The notes beneath the pieces are model-generated. The model saw only the letters and a list, made by a program, of their open reading frames with translations. It was not told where the DNA came from and did not search any database. Both the position numbers and the translations under genes were made by a program. Below, piece by piece: positions 1 to 8,982 of a stretch of DNA of 64,000 nucleotides. This DNA is from Nitrospirota bacterium. Lineage in GTDB: Bacteria; Nitrospirota; Thermodesulfovibrionia; Thermodesulfovibrionales; Dissulfurispiraceae. Each line of letters starts with the position of its first letter. Positions within the stretch are counted from its first letter, which is position 1. The stretch is taken from the NCBI GenBank assembly GCA_004321915.1, contig SCQE01000077.1, positions 1 to 64,000 on the forward strand, read 5' to 3'.

Positions 1-11
1 GCCACATGATT

Positions 12-86
12 TGTCATTCCCGCGAAGGCGGGAATCCAGAAATATCTTGAAAATACTGGATCCCCGGGTCAAGCCCGAGGATGACA
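12..86. repeat. Dispersed palindromic intergenic repeat, copy 1
   Basis: The element has inverted ends, TGTCATTCC at 12-20 and GGATGACA at 79-86. Inside is a perfect 8-base stem, ATTCCCGC/GCGGGAAT, at about 17-36. A second GC-rich segment at about 60-78 pairs less well (CCGGGTCAAGCCCGAGG). A related copy lies at 2109-2224, so the two bracket the first asnB. Repeats with these ends are scattered between genes in many environmental proteobacterial genomes; that is recollection, not a search. Confidence 0.75.
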
Positions 87-128
87 GATATGAGGCTTTG
101 TCATGTTAGTTCTTAGTAAAACTTAAAT

Positions 129-2057
129 ATGTGCAGAATAACCGGATTTCTTGATTTTAAAGGCAGCCGAAGCGGCATGGAAAATATTATCGCCTCTATG
201 CGCGATACCATGACATCAGGAGGCCCTGACGATGCCGGGCTTTATTGCGATGTTAAAGTGGGGATAGCTTTGGGCCATAGGAGGCTTTCGATACTCGATC
301 TTTCGGTGAAAGGCCGCCAGCCGATGTGCAATGAAGACGAGAGTCTATGGATCGCCTATAACGGCGAAGTTTATAACTTTTGCGAGATTCGTGATGAGCT
401 TGCGCAAAACGGGCATAAGTTTATCAGTCAGTCAGACACCGAAGTCATCCTTAAGGCGTATGAGCAGTGGGGTATAAATGCCGTGCATAAGTTCAGGGGC
501 ATGTGGGCCTTTGCCGTTTGGGACAAGCGCTCCGAAACTCTTGTTTTGTGCAGGGACAGGGTAGGGGTCAAACCGCTCTATTGGTATTATAAAGATGGCC
601 TGTTTATGTTTGCGTCCGAATTAAAGGCCTTTCACAAGCACCCTCGTTTTCAAAAAGAGCTCGACATGGCGGCCTTGTCATTGTATTTTCAGTATGGATA
701 CATAACCTCCCCGTATTCCATTTTTCAATACGCCCGAAAGCTGGAACCCGGACATTATCTGACTATAGACAAAAAGGAAAATATAAAGACGGAAAAATAC
801 TGGGATGCCGGGAATTATTATATGCAGGGCTCCCGTGAAAGAGAAGAATGGCTGAAACGGAGCGATTACGAGGTTGCTGATGAATTGGAGACTATTTTAA
901 CCGAGAGTTTTAAGCTGCGGATGGTCTCCGATGTCCCTGTAGGTATGTTCCTGAGCGGAGGAGTTGACAGCAGTCTGGTTACCGCTTTATTGCAGAAAGA
1001 ATATTCGACGCCATTGAGAACTTTTACAATTGGGTTTAATGAAAGAGACTATAATGAGGCTGTGTGGGCCAAACAGGTTGCAGCCCATCTCGGCACGGAC
1101 CACACCGAACTTTATTGCACGCCGAATGACGCTTTTGACATTATTCCTAAACTGCCGGAACTGTACGATGAACCCTTCGGCGATAGTTCGGCAGTCCCGA
1201 CGTATCTGCTTTCCAATCTTACAAGGCAGCATGTTAAGGTGTCTCTATCCGCAGACGGAGGGGACGAGCTTTTTTGCGGATATTCAAAATACAGCGCGCT
1301 CGGAAGCAGTCTTAAAAGGATTAAAACAGTTCCGTTCGCCGGGCTGTTATCGAAAATAGTCATGTCAATTAACCCTGATACTGCGAGCCATATTTACGAT
1401 AATCTCAAAATAGCGCTTCCCAAATGGACCAATTTCAGAGAAAAGTACATAAAATTGCAGAATGTAATCGGCTCTCGAAATGAACTGGAGCAGATTGACA
1501 TGGCTTCTAAATTTTATATGTCTGAGGAATTGCGCGAGTTGGGGCTCAATGAAACGATGGACCATAAGTTTAAAGCAAACAACTCCGAATTGGATTTGAT
1601 GGCCAAGATGATGCTTTTGGATATCAAATCCTATATGCCTGACGATATTCTGGTAAAGGTCGACAGGGCAACAATGGGCGTTGCCCTTGAAGGCAGGGAG
1701 CCTCTTCTCGATAACAGGATAATCGAGTATGCTTCTCGAATGCCTGTTGAGTTCAAGTACAGGGCTGGTTCAAGCAAGCATATTCTTAGAAAGATCCTTT
1801 ATAAATATGTTCCTCAAAAGTTGATCGACAGGCCAAAGCAGGGGTTCGGGATTCCTGTGTACGACTGGCTAAAGAAAGAATTGACTCCGCTGTTTAGGGA
1901 ATATCTGTCTTATGACCGTGTTCGGCAAGAGCGGATTTTGAATCCTGAGTTTGTCAAAAATATGCTCGGAGCGTATCTCGATAATAAGGGTGTCAGCGCT
2001 CACAAGCTTTGGTTTCTGCTCATGTTTCAGATGTGGCGTGAGAGATGGGCGAACTGA
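129..2057 (+). CDS. asnB: Asparagine synthase (glutamine-hydrolysing), copy 1
   Basis: A 642-residue class II glutamine amidotransferase fused to an ATP-pyrophosphatase synthetase domain. Cys2, exposed after Met removal, is the glutaminase nucleophile (MCRITG; most relatives read MCGI). GHRRLSILD (about 49-57) and YNGEVYNF (about 77-84) belong to the glutaminase half, and SGGVDSS at 276-282 is the PP-loop that binds ATP. In sugar loci such proteins are thought to amidate carboxyls, for example of uronic acids or amino-acid substituents, rather than make free asparagine; that role is inferred. No good ribosome site precedes the start. The last 177 bases are duplicated at 3042-3218. A second asnB lies at 36722. 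Confidence 0.93.
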   Translation: MCRITGFLDFKGSRSGMENIIASMRDTMTSGGPDDAGLYCDVKVGIALGHRRLSILDLSVKGRQPMCNEDESLWIAYNGEVYNFCEIRDELAQNGHKFISQSDTEVILKAYEQWGINAVHKFRGMWAFAVWDKRSETLVLCRDRVGVKPLYWYYKDGLFMFASELKAFHKHPRFQKELDMAALSLYFQYGYITSPYSIFQYARKLEPGHYLTIDKKENIKTEKYWDAGNYYMQGSREREEWLKRSDYEVADELETILTESFKLRMVSDVPVGMFLSGGVDSSLVTALLQKEYSTPLRTFTIGFNERDYNEAVWAKQVAAHLGTDHTELYCTPNDAFDIIPKLPELYDEPFGDSSAVPTYLLSNLTRQHVKVSLSADGGDELFCGYSKYSALGSSLKRIKTVPFAGLLSKIVMSINPDTASHIYDNLKIALPKWTNFREKYIKLQNVIGSRNELEQIDMASKFYMSEELRELGLNETMDHKFKANNSELDLMAKMMLLDIKSYMPDDILVKVDRATMGVALEGREPLLDNRIIEYASRMPVEFKYRAGSSKHILRKILYKYVPQKLIDRPKQGFGIPVYDWLKKELTPLFREYLSYDRVRQERILNPEFVKNMLGAYLDNKGVSAHKLWFLLMFQMWRERWAN

Positions 2058-2108
2058 AGATGCCTAAGGCTTTAAATAGTTTCTGTTCATAAACTCTGTT
2101 CTTTTGTC

Positions 2109-2224
2109 TGTCATTCCCGAAGTTCTTAATCGGGAATCCAGCCCTTCGACAAGCTCAGGGTGACACTACCTGTCATGGTGAGCCTGTCGAACCATGGATC
2201 CCCGGGGCAAGCCCGAGGATGACA
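2109..2224. repeat. Dispersed palindromic intergenic repeat, copy 2
   Basis: Same ends as copy 1: TGTCATTCC at 2109-2117 and GGATGACA at 2217-2224, and the shared ATCCCCGGG(G/T)CAAGCCCGA segment. It is longer because a different internal part is present, including CTTCGACAAGCTCAGG and the roughly inverse AGCCTGTCGAACCATG, which can pair. It fills most of the 229-base gap between asnB and the toxin-antitoxin pair. Confidence 0.75.
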
Positions 2225-2286
2225 ACTGCCTACTCTATGGACAGAACCTAAATACAAACAAACTGCTTTGTATAAGTGAGGCGTAA

Positions 2287-2607
2287 ATGGGAACCAAGAC
2301 ACATAGGACACAGCAACCTATAACCATGCGTTTGGATGAACAGGAAAAAGAGGCCTTAAGGTTCGCGCTAAAGGATTTTTCGGGAGAGGTGTATCTTTTC
2401 GGTTCGCGTGTTGATGCCGAGCAAAGGGGAGGAGACATAGACATACTTCTGGTTCCTTCCCGAAAGGCAAATTCGCTGAAGCTTTCCATGGAAATCCAGA
2501 CGAGATTTTTTTCAAAATGCGAGGAGCGGATCGACGTCGTAGTATATGACGAAGGCAGCCCCTTTTGCGGGGAGGTGCTTAAAAATGCGAAGCGACTTGA
2601 TATCTAA
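2287..2607 (+). CDS. mntA: MntA-type minimal nucleotidyltransferase antitoxin
   Basis: A 106-residue protein with the minimal nucleotidyltransferase signature GSRVDAEQRGGDIDIL: Gly39-Ser40, nine residues, then Asp50-x-Asp52, the metal-binding pair. In the MntA/HepT type VII toxin-antitoxin family this antitoxin AMPylates a tyrosine of the HEPN toxin and so inactivates it. The next gene is that toxin and starts 23 bases before this stop, the usual coupled arrangement. The start at 2287 is supported by GAGG a few bases upstream; Met14 is an alternative. The pair is unrelated to glycan chemistry and appears to be inserted between asnB and its duplicated 3' end. Confidence 0.85.
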   Translation: MGTKTHRTQQPITMRLDEQEKEALRFALKDFSGEVYLFGSRVDAEQRGGDIDILLVPSRKANSLKLSMEIQTRFFSKCEERIDVVVYDEGSPFCGEVLKNAKRLDI

Positions 2608-3007
2608 AGAACTTGAGGATTTAAAAAACGCCTTGACCTTATTACAGGCTTCGATAAAGAAGTTTACGCCTTATAAAATACGCAAGGTGTATACCCCGGA
2701 TGAGTTGGAATACTATGACTCTTTGTCTTTCAGATTCGAGAAAAGCATAGAGCTGATGCTGAGTTTTTTTAAAGGCATTGAAATATTCGCTTATGCCAAA
2801 ACAAGCGATACGCTGAGGGACAGGCTTTTGGTGATGCAAAAGCTTAACATCATAGACGACATTGATTTTTGGTTTGAAGCAAGAACGCTCAGAAATAGAA
2901 TTGCCCATACGTATATCAGAGAAGAATTAAAGGATATATACGAAGAGATTTATAAAAAGTCGAAAATAATATTCAAGACCTTCAAACGCATTGAGAACTA
3001 TTTGTAA
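2585..3007 (+). CDS. hepT: HepT-type HEPN ribonuclease toxin
   Basis: A 140-residue, mainly helical protein with the HepT signature R-x4-H-x-Y: Arg103, His108, Tyr110 (RNRIAHTY). In characterised HepT proteins Arg and His form the RNase site and Tyr is the residue AMPylated by MntA. I chose ATG 2585 rather than the longer reading from 2546 because the extra 13 residues lie wholly inside mntA and relatives begin here. The stop at 3005-3007 falls exactly where similarity to the asnB 3' end resumes, marking the right edge of the inserted segment. Confidence 0.86.
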   Translation: MRSDLISKELEDLKNALTLLQASIKKFTPYKIRKVYTPDELEYYDSLSFRFEKSIELMLSFFKGIEIFAYAKTSDTLRDRLLVMQKLNIIDDIDFWFEARTLRNRIAHTYIREELKDIYEEIYKKSKIIFKTFKRIENYL

Positions 3008-3227
3008 AGGGTTTGGAATTCCTGTATATGAAGGGTTTAGGAAAGAATTGACTCCGCTGTTTAGGGAATATCTGTCTTATGACCGTGTTCGGCAAGAGCG
3101 GATTTTGAATCCTGAATTTGTCAAAAATATGCTCGGAGCGTATCTCGATAATAAGGGCGTCAGCGCTCACAAACTGTGGTTTCTGCTCATGTTCCAAATG
3201 TGGCGTGAGAGATGGGCGTCTGCGTAA
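3008..3227 (+). pseudogene. Duplicated 3' fragment of asparagine synthase
   Basis: Only the last ~70 codons of an asnB are present, open in frame from about KGFGIPVYEG to RERWASA. Bases 3042-3218 match 1875-2051 with six differences that I count, all synonymous (gag/gaa, ggt/ggc, aag/aaa, ctt/ctg, ttt/ttc, cag/caa). The first ~35 bases match less well. The N-terminal glutaminase and PP-loop are absent, so the fragment cannot be an active synthase. Its TAA is directly followed by the ATG of the FAD oxidoreductase gene, suggesting this is the original asnB end, still joined to the operon, while the full gene upstream came in by recombination. Confidence 0.85.
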
Positions 3228-4334
3228 ATGGATAAGGTTAACATTACAATCATAGGCGCGGGTGTTGTCGGGTTGGCGATTGCGGAAACTCTATCTGATA
3301 AGTACGAAAATATCCTCGTGCTCGAAAAACATGGTAAATTCGGGCAGGAAACGAGCAGCCGAAACAGCGAGGTTATCCATTCCGGTATTTATTACCCCCC
3401 CGGTTCGTTGAAGGCAAAATTGTGCGTTGAAGGCGCGGGCATGTTGTATTCATATTGCAAGAAAAACTCGATCCCGCATTCAAAGTTGGGTAAATTAATA
3501 GTAGCTGTAAATGAAACAGAGAAAATACATCTGGAAGAACTTTATGATACTGGCATAAAAAATGGCGTTAAGAACCTCAAAGTTTTTGATAAAAATGAAA
3601 CAGTTTTGTTAGAGCCTGATGTAAACGCGGTTTCAGCCCTGTATTCACCCGACACAGGCATTATTGATTCGCATTCATTAATGTATAGTCTTTATAAAAC
3701 TTCGGTTGCTTCAGGTGTTATGTTTTCATTCGGAAACGAGCTCAACCGTATAGAAAAAAACAAAGACGGTTATTTGATAGGCATCAAAAACGACGATTAT
3801 GAATTCACAACCGATTTTGTAATCAACTCTGCCGGGCTTTATTCAGACCATATCGCTGAATTGGCAGGTATTGATATTGACAGCGCAGGATACAGGCTCA
3901 GATATTGCAAGGGTTCCTATTTTTCGTATGAGAAGAAGTCTCCGGTTAAGATGCTTGTTTATCCTGTTCCGCATAAAGATTTGACCGGCTTGGGAACTCA
4001 CGCGACACTTGATCTGGGCGGGCGGCTTCGCTTTGGCCCTGATACCGAATATATTGATTCGATGGAATATAAGGTTGATGCAAGCAAAAGAGATTTTTTT
4101 TATGAGGGAGCAAACAAGATTATTAAGGAGCTCGAAAGAGAATCATTTGTTCCCGATATGTGCGGCATTAGACCCAAGATTAAAGGCAATGGGATAAAGG
4201 ATTTCATTATAACGGACGAAACGTCTAAAGGGCTGGAAGGCTTTATCAACCTTATCGGAATAGAATCTCCCGGATTGACCGCCTCTCTTGCAATAGCGAA
4301 ATATGTCCGCAGTTTATTGAAAGAAGTGGCGTAA
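3228..4334 (+). CDS. FAD-dependent oxidoreductase, L-2-hydroxyglutarate oxidase (LhgO)-like
   Basis: A 368-residue DAO-family flavoprotein. The N-terminal Rossmann motif IIGAGVVGLAIAE (Gly10, Gly12, Gly15) binds FAD. The ETSSRNSEVIHSG segment (about 42-54) is typical of the L-2-hydroxyglutarate oxidase branch, and the C-terminal LIGIESPGLTASLAIA closes the FAD site. Members of this branch recur in surface-glycan loci, where the substrate (a 2-hydroxy acid or sugar acid) is unknown. ATG directly follows the TAA of the asnB fragment (TAAATG). Confidence 0.82.
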   Translation: MDKVNITIIGAGVVGLAIAETLSDKYENILVLEKHGKFGQETSSRNSEVIHSGIYYPPGSLKAKLCVEGAGMLYSYCKKNSIPHSKLGKLIVAVNETEKIHLEELYDTGIKNGVKNLKVFDKNETVLLEPDVNAVSALYSPDTGIIDSHSLMYSLYKTSVASGVMFSFGNELNRIEKNKDGYLIGIKNDDYEFTTDFVINSAGLYSDHIAELAGIDIDSAGYRLRYCKGSYFSYEKKSPVKMLVYPVPHKDLTGLGTHATLDLGGRLRFGPDTEYIDSMEYKVDASKRDFFYEGANKIIKELERESFVPDMCGIRPKIKGNGIKDFIITDETSKGLEGFINLIGIESPGLTASLAIAKYVRSLLKEVA

Positions 4335-4381
4335 ATGAAAACAAATGAACAAAAAAATAAATTATTTTCAGGAGTGTACTT

Positions 4382-5602
4382 ATGGGAAAGTGTCTGATAT
4401 GTAATTCTGTGATTGACCCTTTTATGTCTTTCGGCAAGATGCCGATTGCAAATGGCTTCTTAACGCCTGAACAATTTGGCGATGAGTATTTTTTTGATAT
4501 GTATGTTGCGTTCTGCCCTGAATGCAAGATGGTTCAATTGACCGAGCAGCCTGACCCCGAAAAGATGTTTCATGAAAACTACGCTTTCTTTTCGAGTACG
4601 TCATCGCGCATGGCAATTCATTTCAAAGAATTTGCGGAGCATGTAAAAAAAGATTTTCTGAATGCCGCTGACCCTTTTGTTGTCGAGATAGGCTGCAATG
4701 ACGGCATCATGCTTCAGAATTTTGCCAAAGCCGGCATTCGGCATTTAGGAATCGAGCCTTCTTCAAATGTTGCCAAGGTTGCCAATGAAAAAGGCGTTCG
4801 GACCATCAGCAGGTTTTTCGACGCAAATCTGGCGCGTGATATAGTAAATGAACATGGTCAGGCCGATGCCTTTTTGGCCGCAAATGTTATGTGCCATATC
4901 TCTAATTTCAATTCTGTCATTGAAGGCATAGGCATATTGCTTAAACCTAAAGGTGTCGTGATGTTTGAAGACCCATACCTTGGCGATGTCATCGAAAAGA
5001 CCTCTTACGACCAAATTTACGACGAACATGTGTTCCTCTTTTCTTTGACTTCCATTCAGTATGCATTTGGCCGGCTGGGAATGGAGTTGATAGATATAGA
5101 GCCGCAGAGCACTCACGGCGGCTCTATGAGATATGTTATTGCCCATAAGGGCGCTTATCCTGTATCGGATAAAGTTAAGTCCCAGCTTAAGAAAGAAAAA
5201 GAACTGGGATTGGACAATCGGTCAACTTACGATGTCTTCCGTAAAAACTGTGAACAGTCGCGTGACAGCCTAAAACTGCTGTTGCAGGAGATCAAGCGGC
5301 AGGGAAAACAAATTGTGGGATACGCGGCCACCTCTAAAAGCACTACTGTTTTGAACTATTGCGGCATTAATTCGGATTTGATCGATTACATAAGCGATAC
5401 CACTCCGATCAAGCAGGGCAAGTTCAGTCCCGGAATGCATATACCTGTCCGCGCCTATGACGAATTTGTCAAAAAATATCCTGATTATGCAGTGCTGCTT
5501 GCATGGAACCATGCGGAAGAGATTATGGCAAAGGAGAAGAAATTTATGGAATCAGGCGGCAAATGGATATCTTTTGTTCCGAAAGTGCAGGTTATGAAAT
5601 GA
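4382..5602 (+). CDS. SAM-dependent sugar C-methyltransferase, zinc-binding (TylC3/NovU-like)
   Basis: A 406-residue three-part protein. The N-terminal zinc-binding module has Cys4, Cys7, Cys45 and Cys48. A class I SAM fold carries [11 protein letters not shown] at about 100-110. The C-terminal domain holds HGGSMRY near 246-252 and a second Rossmann-like part ([14 protein letters not shown]). This architecture is that of 3-C-methyltransferases acting on NDP-4-keto-6-deoxy sugars such as TylC3 and EryBIII. With the aminotransferases and RmlC-like epimerase downstream it suggests a branched-chain deoxyamino sugar. An AGGAG site precedes ATG 4382. The next gene overlaps the stop by four bases. 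Confidence 0.85.
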   Translation: MGKCLICNSVIDPFMSFGKMPIANGFLTPEQFGDEYFFDMYVAFCPECKMVQLTEQPDPEKMFHENYAFFSSTSSRMAIHFKEFAEHVKKDFLNAADPFVVEIGCNDGIMLQNFAKAGIRHLGIEPSSNVAKVANEKGVRTISRFFDANLARDIVNEHGQADAFLAANVMCHISNFNSVIEGIGILLKPKGVVMFEDPYLGDVIEKTSYDQIYDEHVFLFSLTSIQYAFGRLGMELIDIEPQSTHGGSMRYVIAHKGAYPVSDKVKSQLKKEKELGLDNRSTYDVFRKNCEQSRDSLKLLLQEIKRQGKQIVGYAATSKSTTVLNYCGINSDLIDYISDTTPIKQGKFSPGMHIPVRAYDEFVKKYPDYAVLLAWNHAEEIMAKEKKFMESGGKWISFVPKVQVMK

Positions 5603-6693
5603 TCCTGTGCTCTAACCCTCTGTCGCAATATACTTCTCACAAAAAAGAGATAGACTCTGCAATCTCAAGAGTTCTCGATAAGGGTTGGTATATTTTAGGC
5701 GACGAAGTGAAGGCCTTTGAAAAGGAGTTCGCCGATTATATTGGCGTTAAATATGGGGTCGGTGTCGGAAACGGGACAGACGCACTTTATCTTGCACTAA
5801 AAACATGCGGCATAGGGCAGGGCGATGAAGTAATTACAGTATCGCATACTGCAGTGGCTACTGTATCAGCCGTTGAACTGGCAGGGGCAACTCCGGTCTT
5901 TGTAGATATAGATCCGGACTATTACACATTGGATACAACAAAGGTAGAAGCTGCTATAACAAAAAACACGAAAGCGATTATCCCTGTTCATATTTACGGC
6001 CAGCCTGCGGATATGGACGCGATTATCACTATTGCCCGGAAATATGATCTGAAAGTGATAGAAGATTGTGCTCAGGCACATGGAGCTATGTATAAAGGCA
6101 GAAGGGTGGGGTCTTTCGGTGATATGGCTTGCTTCAGTTTTTATCCGACAAAGAACTTGGGAGCGATAGGCGATGGCGGCATGGTAGTAACGAATAATGA
6201 GGAGCTTTCGATAAAAGCTAAACTACTGAGGGAATATGGGTGGGAAGAGCGATATGTAAGCAAGGTAAAGGGATGGAACACGCGACTGGATGAGATTCAG
6301 GCTGCGATATTGCGCGTAAAACTGAAATATCTTGATTCCGATAATAATTCACGCAGAGCGATTGCAAAAATTTATAACGAGGGGATGAAACAGAATACAT
6401 CGCTTGTTTTGCCCCGCGAACTGAATGAAACAGTGCATGTCTATCATCTGTATGTTGTGCGCTCTGCCAATCGTGATAACTTGCTTCACAGTCTTAAAGA
6501 GCGTGGCATTATGGCGGCAATCCATTATCCGGTGCCTGTGCATTTACAGCCGGCATATTCGTCATTAAATGGATTAAATTTGCACAATACTGAAAAGGCA
6601 GCGGGTGAGGTTTTGTCTTTACCTGTTTATCCTGAGCTGAACAGAGAAACAGTCGAGTCGGTGGTTGCTGTGCTTGCGGAGTTGAAGGCATGA
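5599..6693 (+). CDS. DegT/DnrJ/EryC1/StrS sugar aminotransferase
   Basis: A 364-residue PLP enzyme that transaminates an NDP-keto sugar. Motifs in order: GNGTDAL (about 57-63, phosphate binding), EDCAQAHG (155-162, the Asp that contacts the PLP ring nitrogen) and [16 protein letters not shown], with Schiff-base Lys185. The N-terminus [15 protein letters not shown] is normal for the family. I used ATG 5599, which overlaps the previous stop (ATGA), instead of a longer reading from 5503 whose extra residues lie inside the methyltransferase gene. It probably acts on the sugar made by the adjacent C-methyltransferase and epimerase. Position specificity (C3 or C4) cannot be told. Confidence 0.92.
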   Translation: MILCSNPLSQYTSHKKEIDSAISRVLDKGWYILGDEVKAFEKEFADYIGVKYGVGVGNGTDALYLALKTCGIGQGDEVITVSHTAVATVSAVELAGATPVFVDIDPDYYTLDTTKVEAAITKNTKAIIPVHIYGQPADMDAIITIARKYDLKVIEDCAQAHGAMYKGRRVGSFGDMACFSFYPTKNLGAIGDGGMVVTNNEELSIKAKLLREYGWEERYVSKVKGWNTRLDEIQAAILRVKLKYLDSDNNSRRAIAKIYNEGMKQNTSLVLPRELNETVHVYHLYVVRSANRDNLLHSLKERGIMAAIHYPVPVHLQPAYSSLNGLNLHNTEKAAGEVLSLPVYPELNRETVESVVAVLAELKA

Positions 6694-7451
6694 AAGAACC
6701 TATATGGGAAGGCGTTTACTCGGAATTCAAGGATGTCCCTGTGACTGGCGGCGGATTTGGCGGCGGTATCTGGGTAAAAAATGCCCTACAAAAGGCGGCT
6801 GAATTAAGGGAATTGGCCATGGAAGAGAAAACGATTCCATCGGTTACAAGGTTTCATGAGTCTCTTCTGCCTTTTCTTGCGGCAATGGTTTATTCCGAGA
6901 AGGAAAGCGTTAGTATTTTAGATTTTGGCGGTGGTATTGGATTGTCATATTATCAAGTTAAGTGTGGCTTGCCAAAGCCTGCTACCTTGGATTTTCATGT
7001 TGTGGATTTAGAGGCTGTTTGTATAGCAGGCAGAGAATTTTATTCGAAAGAATCGTCTGTTTCATTTCATTGTTCTCTTGACGAATGCAGTAGTCTGAGT
7101 TTTGATATTGTCCACATCGGCTCGTCCATACAGTATATCGAAGACTGGAAGGGGACGCTTAAGTCTTTGTGCGCTATGCAGGCCGATTATATAATGTTGA
7201 CGAATATACCTGCTGGAGATGTCCCTACTTTTGCAACTGCTCAAAATTATTACGGTTCGAAGATTGCCAGCTGGTTTTTAAATGCGCGCGACATTATTGA
7301 CGTAATGAAGTCGTATGGTTTTGTTCTTTCCTTTAAATCGACGTACGACTTGAAGATATTGGGTGTTGTCCAGCCTTATCCTCAGGAGAATTTCCCCGAG
7401 CAGTACAGGATGGGGTATCCGTGCAGTATATGTTTTAGAAGGGAGAGGTAG
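6690..7451 (+). CDS. Methyltransferase of the TIGR04325 family
   Basis: 253 residues. The N-terminal [12 protein letters not shown] and the SAM motif [15 protein letters not shown] (about 75-89) match the putative methyltransferase family found in surface-polysaccharide loci of spirochaetes and proteobacteria. The acceptor is unknown. It overlaps the aminotransferase stop by four bases (ATGA), and the RmlC-like gene follows three bases after its stop. Confidence 0.75.
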   Translation: MKEPIWEGVYSEFKDVPVTGGGFGGGIWVKNALQKAAELRELAMEEKTIPSVTRFHESLLPFLAAMVYSEKESVSILDFGGGIGLSYYQVKCGLPKPATLDFHVVDLEAVCIAGREFYSKESSVSFHCSLDECSSLSFDIVHIGSSIQYIEDWKGTLKSLCAMQADYIMLTNIPAGDVPTFATAQNYYGSKIASWFLNARDIIDVMKSYGFVLSFKSTYDLKILGVVQPYPQENFPEQYRMGYPCSICFRRER

Positions 7452-7454
7452 AAA

Positions 7455-7913
7455 ATGATAGATGGCGTTATATTCAAAACTCTTGTTACGCACAATGACA
7501 GGCGCGGTTATTTTAGAGAAATTGTTAGGGTGAACGATGATTTTTTTGCCGAGGGATTTGGCCAGTGGAGCCATTCTCTGATGTTTGACGGCGTCACAAA
7601 GGCTTGGCATTATCATACTTTGCAGACCGATTGGTGGTATGTTGTTAACGGAGTTCTACGCGTTGGGTTGTACGATATTCGCAAGGAATCACCGACGTAC
7701 GGTCAGACAATGGATTTTCTCATGGGCGAGCACCAGACGCCTCAGGTTATCAAGATTCCACCCGGTGTCGTACATGGATGCCAGACCGCGCAGGGGCCTG
7801 TAAATCTCTTTTACCTGACCTCTCATGTCTACAATCCCGAAGACGAGCACAGAATGGCTTTTGACGACAAGAGCATACCGTTCAATTGGATGGAAGGTCC
7901 TCCGATTAAATAA
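7455..7913 (+). CDS. dTDP-4-dehydrorhamnose 3,5-epimerase-like cupin
   Basis: 152 residues, shorter than classical RmlC (about 180). It keeps the RmlC core: GYFREIVRV, the histidine-rich KAWHYHTLQTDWWYVVNG strand and KIPPGVVHGCQ. It probably epimerises an NDP-4-keto-6-deoxy sugar at C3 and/or C5, although short homologues can act at one carbon only. It lies between the methyltransferase and the SDR genes and is probably translationally coupled to both. Confidence 0.8.
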   Translation: MIDGVIFKTLVTHNDRRGYFREIVRVNDDFFAEGFGQWSHSLMFDGVTKAWHYHTLQTDWWYVVNGVLRVGLYDIRKESPTYGQTMDFLMGEHQTPQVIKIPPGVVHGCQTAQGPVNLFYLTSHVYNPEDEHRMAFDDKSIPFNWMEGPPIK

Positions 7914-7933
7914 GGATTGAATTTTTTTTATCT

Positions 7934-8941
7934 ATGGGGAACTCTGAATTTTTAAAATTACGTAATTCTTTCTTTGGCGGTAAAAAAATACTGGTAACCG
8001 GTGCAAGCGGTTACTTGGCTAACAATTTAATAGGCCAACTTGCCGACGAAGATTGTTCGATTGTCCGGTTAAGCAGGAGAGAATTCCCTAAAAGTGTCGC
8101 TAATCGAAAGGCTAAAATAGAGGATATTCAGGGCGATATATGCGATCCTATGCTCTGGCATGATCTTCTGAGAAAAGTCGATGTGGTTTACCATCTTGCC
8201 GCACAAACGAGCGTGTATGTTGCCGAAGATGATCCTGAAGCCGATTGGCGGATTAATGTTTTACCTATGCTTAATATTTTGCAGGCATGCAGGAAGAATC
8301 ATTATCGGCCTATGATAGTATTTGCCGGAACCGTTACCGAAGCCGGAATACCCCCAAGACTGCCTGTTAATGAACAGCAGTGTGATATGCCTGTAACAGT
8401 ATACGATCTTCATAAACTCTGGGCAGAACAGTATCTTCGTCATTATGTTCGCTTGGGAATAGTTTCAGGCTGCGTATTGAGACTGGCTAATGTTTACGGT
8501 CCGGGACCTAAGAGCAGCAGCGCTGATAGGGGGATAATCAACCTTATGATGCTCAGGGCGATATCTGGAAAGGAGCTTACTGTTTATGGAACCGGGGAGT
8601 TTATACGGGATTATGTTTATATTGACGATGTAGTTGAGGCTTTTCTTAGGGCGTCTATATATGTGGAGAAGGTTAATGGCCGCTATTTTGTAATAGGCAG
8701 TGGAAAAGGTACAACGATTGTAGAGGCAATCAATATGGTGGCGGACCGCGTTGCAGCCAGAACCTCAAAACGCGTAGATGTAAGGCATATTGATCCCCCT
8801 GATGGGCTGTCTGTGATAGAGTCCCGTAATTTCATAGCTGATACTAATTCTTATAATGTTGCCACCGGCTGGCTTGCAGCTTATTCGTTGGTTGATGGAA
8901 TAGACAAGACCTTGGATGCAGTGTTTAACACTGTAAATTAA
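7934..8941 (+). CDS. Extended SDR NAD-dependent epimerase/dehydratase (1)
   Basis: 335 residues. The NAD-binding motif VTGASGYLANNL has glycines at 23-28, and the active-site pair is Tyr157/Lys161 in YDLHK. ANVYGPGPK and RDYVYIDDV are usual for NDP-sugar epimerases, dehydratases and reductases. First of three adjacent SDR genes. The ribosome site is weak: AAGGA lies about 20 bases upstream. The exact reaction cannot be read from sequence. Confidence 0.83.
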   Translation: MGNSEFLKLRNSFFGGKKILVTGASGYLANNLIGQLADEDCSIVRLSRREFPKSVANRKAKIEDIQGDICDPMLWHDLLRKVDVVYHLAAQTSVYVAEDDPEADWRINVLPMLNILQACRKNHYRPMIVFAGTVTEAGIPPRLPVNEQQCDMPVTVYDLHKLWAEQYLRHYVRLGIVSGCVLRLANVYGPGPKSSSADRGIINLMMLRAISGKELTVYGTGEFIRDYVYIDDVVEAFLRASIYVEKVNGRYFVIGSGKGTTIVEAINMVADRVAARTSKRVDVRHIDPPDGLSVIESRNFIADTNSYNVATGWLAAYSLVDGIDKTLDAVFNTVN

Positions 8942-8982
8942 CTGGTCTGTTTTATTTATGAGGATCAGGGGTGGAGGATGCG

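Noticed and set aside
12-86. CRISPR or transposon-end interpretation of the left-edge repeat
   Set aside because: Only two copies 2 kb apart, no regular spacers, no transposase in the window. Fits a dispersed palindromic repeat.
1030-1359. 109-codon ORF inside asnB and similar frames inside other genes, on both strands
   Set aside because: They are alternative-frame readings of well-supported genes, have no ribosome sites and no recognisable protein features.
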